In this document: positions 5,731 through 6,264 of the stretch, piece after piece | Layout of the letters: the number at the start of each line of letters is the position of its first letter | Position numbering within the stretch: the first letter of the stretch is position 1 | Position numbers and translations under genes: made by a program | Notes under the pieces: generated by a model | Told to the model about the DNA's origin: nothing | The model's database searches: none | Seen by the model: only the letters and a program-made list of their open reading frames with translations | Source of the DNA: Bacillota bacterium | Lineage (GTDB): Bacteria > Bacillota > UBA4882 > JAAYXC01 | Assembly: GCA_012516115.1 (NCBI GenBank) | Contig: JAAYXC010000339.1 | Coordinates: forward strand, 1-6,264 | Reading direction: 5' to 3' | DNA length: 6,264 nt

Positions 5731-6264
5731 CGGGACGAGGCGGAGCCCGAGCGCGGCGCGGAAAAAGACCCCGGCGGCGGCCAGGAGTTGGCGGCCCCGG
5801 TGGATGAAATCTTTTAGACTCCGGCCGGTCTCGGCATGGGACATCGCGACCGGTATTTCGAGGATACGGCCGCCTAAACGATGGACCCCGATGGTCAAGG
5901 CCGGTTCGCAGCCCCATCCGGGGGCGAACCCCGGTAAACGGGCGAGGAGGGTGGCGGCGAGGACCCGTTGCCCAGACATGGGCGAGGCGAACCATCGGCC
6001 GGTAAAAAGGCGTAGTCCGAGTCGGCAGAAGCCTTTGGCCAAACCTAAACCGCCGCGTTTTTTGGCCGGAGGGAATCGGGCGATGGTCATCTCCGCCCGG
6101 CCTTCCAGGACCGGGGCGAGGAGGCGGGCGAACTCCGCCGCCGAAGGCCCGAGGTCCGCATCCACCAGGGCCAGGGCCTCGAAGGGGCGACCCCGGAGGA
6201 CGGCGAGGCCGGTGTTGAGGGCCGCGCCCTTACCCATGTTTTTAGGATGACGGATGACCTCCGC
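5665..6264 (-). CDS. Glycosyltransferase family 2 protein, N-terminus outside the window
   Basis: This is the C-terminal 199 residues of a GT-A fold, metal-dependent glycosyltransferase that uses a nucleotide-sugar donor. The reading frame is open to the right edge, so the true start lies beyond 6264. The visible part opens with VIRHPKNMGKGAALNTG (visible residues 3-19), the usual sequence after the first nucleotide-binding strand. LVDADLG (33-39) follows with the DxD-type metal site, then ASPMSGQRVL, GWGCEPALTI and EIPVAMSHAETGRSLKDF near the acceptor side. This resembles the polyprenyl-phosphate or glucosyl-phosphoglycerate branch of GT2, but donor and acceptor cannot be named. No multi-helix membrane tail is seen. 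The final 21 residues are polar, lie antisense to the yqhV-like gene, and do not look like the domain. They may simply be reading through to the first stop. Confidence 0.88.
   Translation of the reverse strand, partial: AEVIRHPKNMGKGAALNTGLAVLRGRPFEALALVDADLGPSAAEFARLLAPVLEGRAEMTIARFPPAKKRGGLGLAKGFCRLGLRLFTGRWFASPMSGQRVLAATLLARLPGFAPGWGCEPALTIGVHRLGGRILEIPVAMSHAETGRSLKDFIHRGRQLLAAAGVFFRAALGLRLVPLNAGPAEDQNHPQSDEGDLPR

Noticed and set aside
5714..5734. Palindrome GCGGGACCCGC and CCCG/CGGG pairing at the end of the YqhV-like gene as a terminator
   Set aside because: The stems are very short, the loops poor, and there is no T-run on the plus strand, so it does not qualify as an intrinsic terminator.
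5804..6250. Plus-strand open frame of 148 codons at the right end
   Set aside because: It is antisense to the glycosyltransferase, which has clear GT2 motifs. The product is Arg/Pro/Ala-rich with no domain.
1..6264. A novel defence, mobile or biosynthetic system
   Set aside because: All plus-strand genes are housekeeping or known small families, with no repeats, transposase, toxin-antitoxin or nuclease features. The unusual points are at residue and regulatory level only.

Overview
The window reads as a core-metabolism segment of a GC-rich, probably spore-forming Bacillota (Clostridia-like) chromosome. The grounds are strong Shine-Dalgarno sites (GGAGGTG type), TTG/GTG starts, the accD-accA-pyk order that echoes the Bacillus/Clostridia accDA-pfkA-pyk block, and a small membrane protein of the YqhV/DUF2619 type known from spore formers. 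This taxonomic reading is inference. No mobile element, CRISPR array, tRNA or rRNA is visible.

Layout, left to right. (1) Positions 1-1917: a 52-base leader, then accD and accA, whose stop and start overlap by one base. Together they form the carboxyltransferase half of acetyl-CoA carboxylase, and a compact intrinsic terminator follows accA. (2) Positions 1918-3493: an intergenic stretch of about 170 bases with that terminator and a strong GC-rich hairpin next to the ribosome binding site, then a TTG-started pyruvate kinase. The pfkA gene often found between accA and pyk is absent. (3) Positions 3553-5435: a small flavin-split-barrel (PPOX-like) protein and an M20-family PepV/Sapep-like dipeptidase, overlapping by ATGA. 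(4) Positions 5467-5730: a YqhV-like membrane protein whose best-supported start is a rare CTG. (5) Positions 5665-6264, minus strand: the C-terminal 199 residues of a GT2 glycosyltransferase. It converges on the YqhV-like gene, overlaps its 3' end by 66 bases, and runs off the right edge.

How the genes fit together: pyruvate kinase makes pyruvate, the usual source of acetyl-CoA, and AccDA commits acetyl-CoA to fatty-acid synthesis. The next four genes on the plus strand lie close together (a 59-base gap, a 4-base overlap, a 31-base gap) and may be cotranscribed from pyk onward. The glycosyltransferase belongs to a separate, opposite-strand unit.

I found no clearly new multi-gene system. The points most worth checking are residue changes in conserved carboxyltransferase loops of both AccA and AccD, the predicted K+-independent signature in pyruvate kinase, the pyk leader hairpin, and the CTG start.
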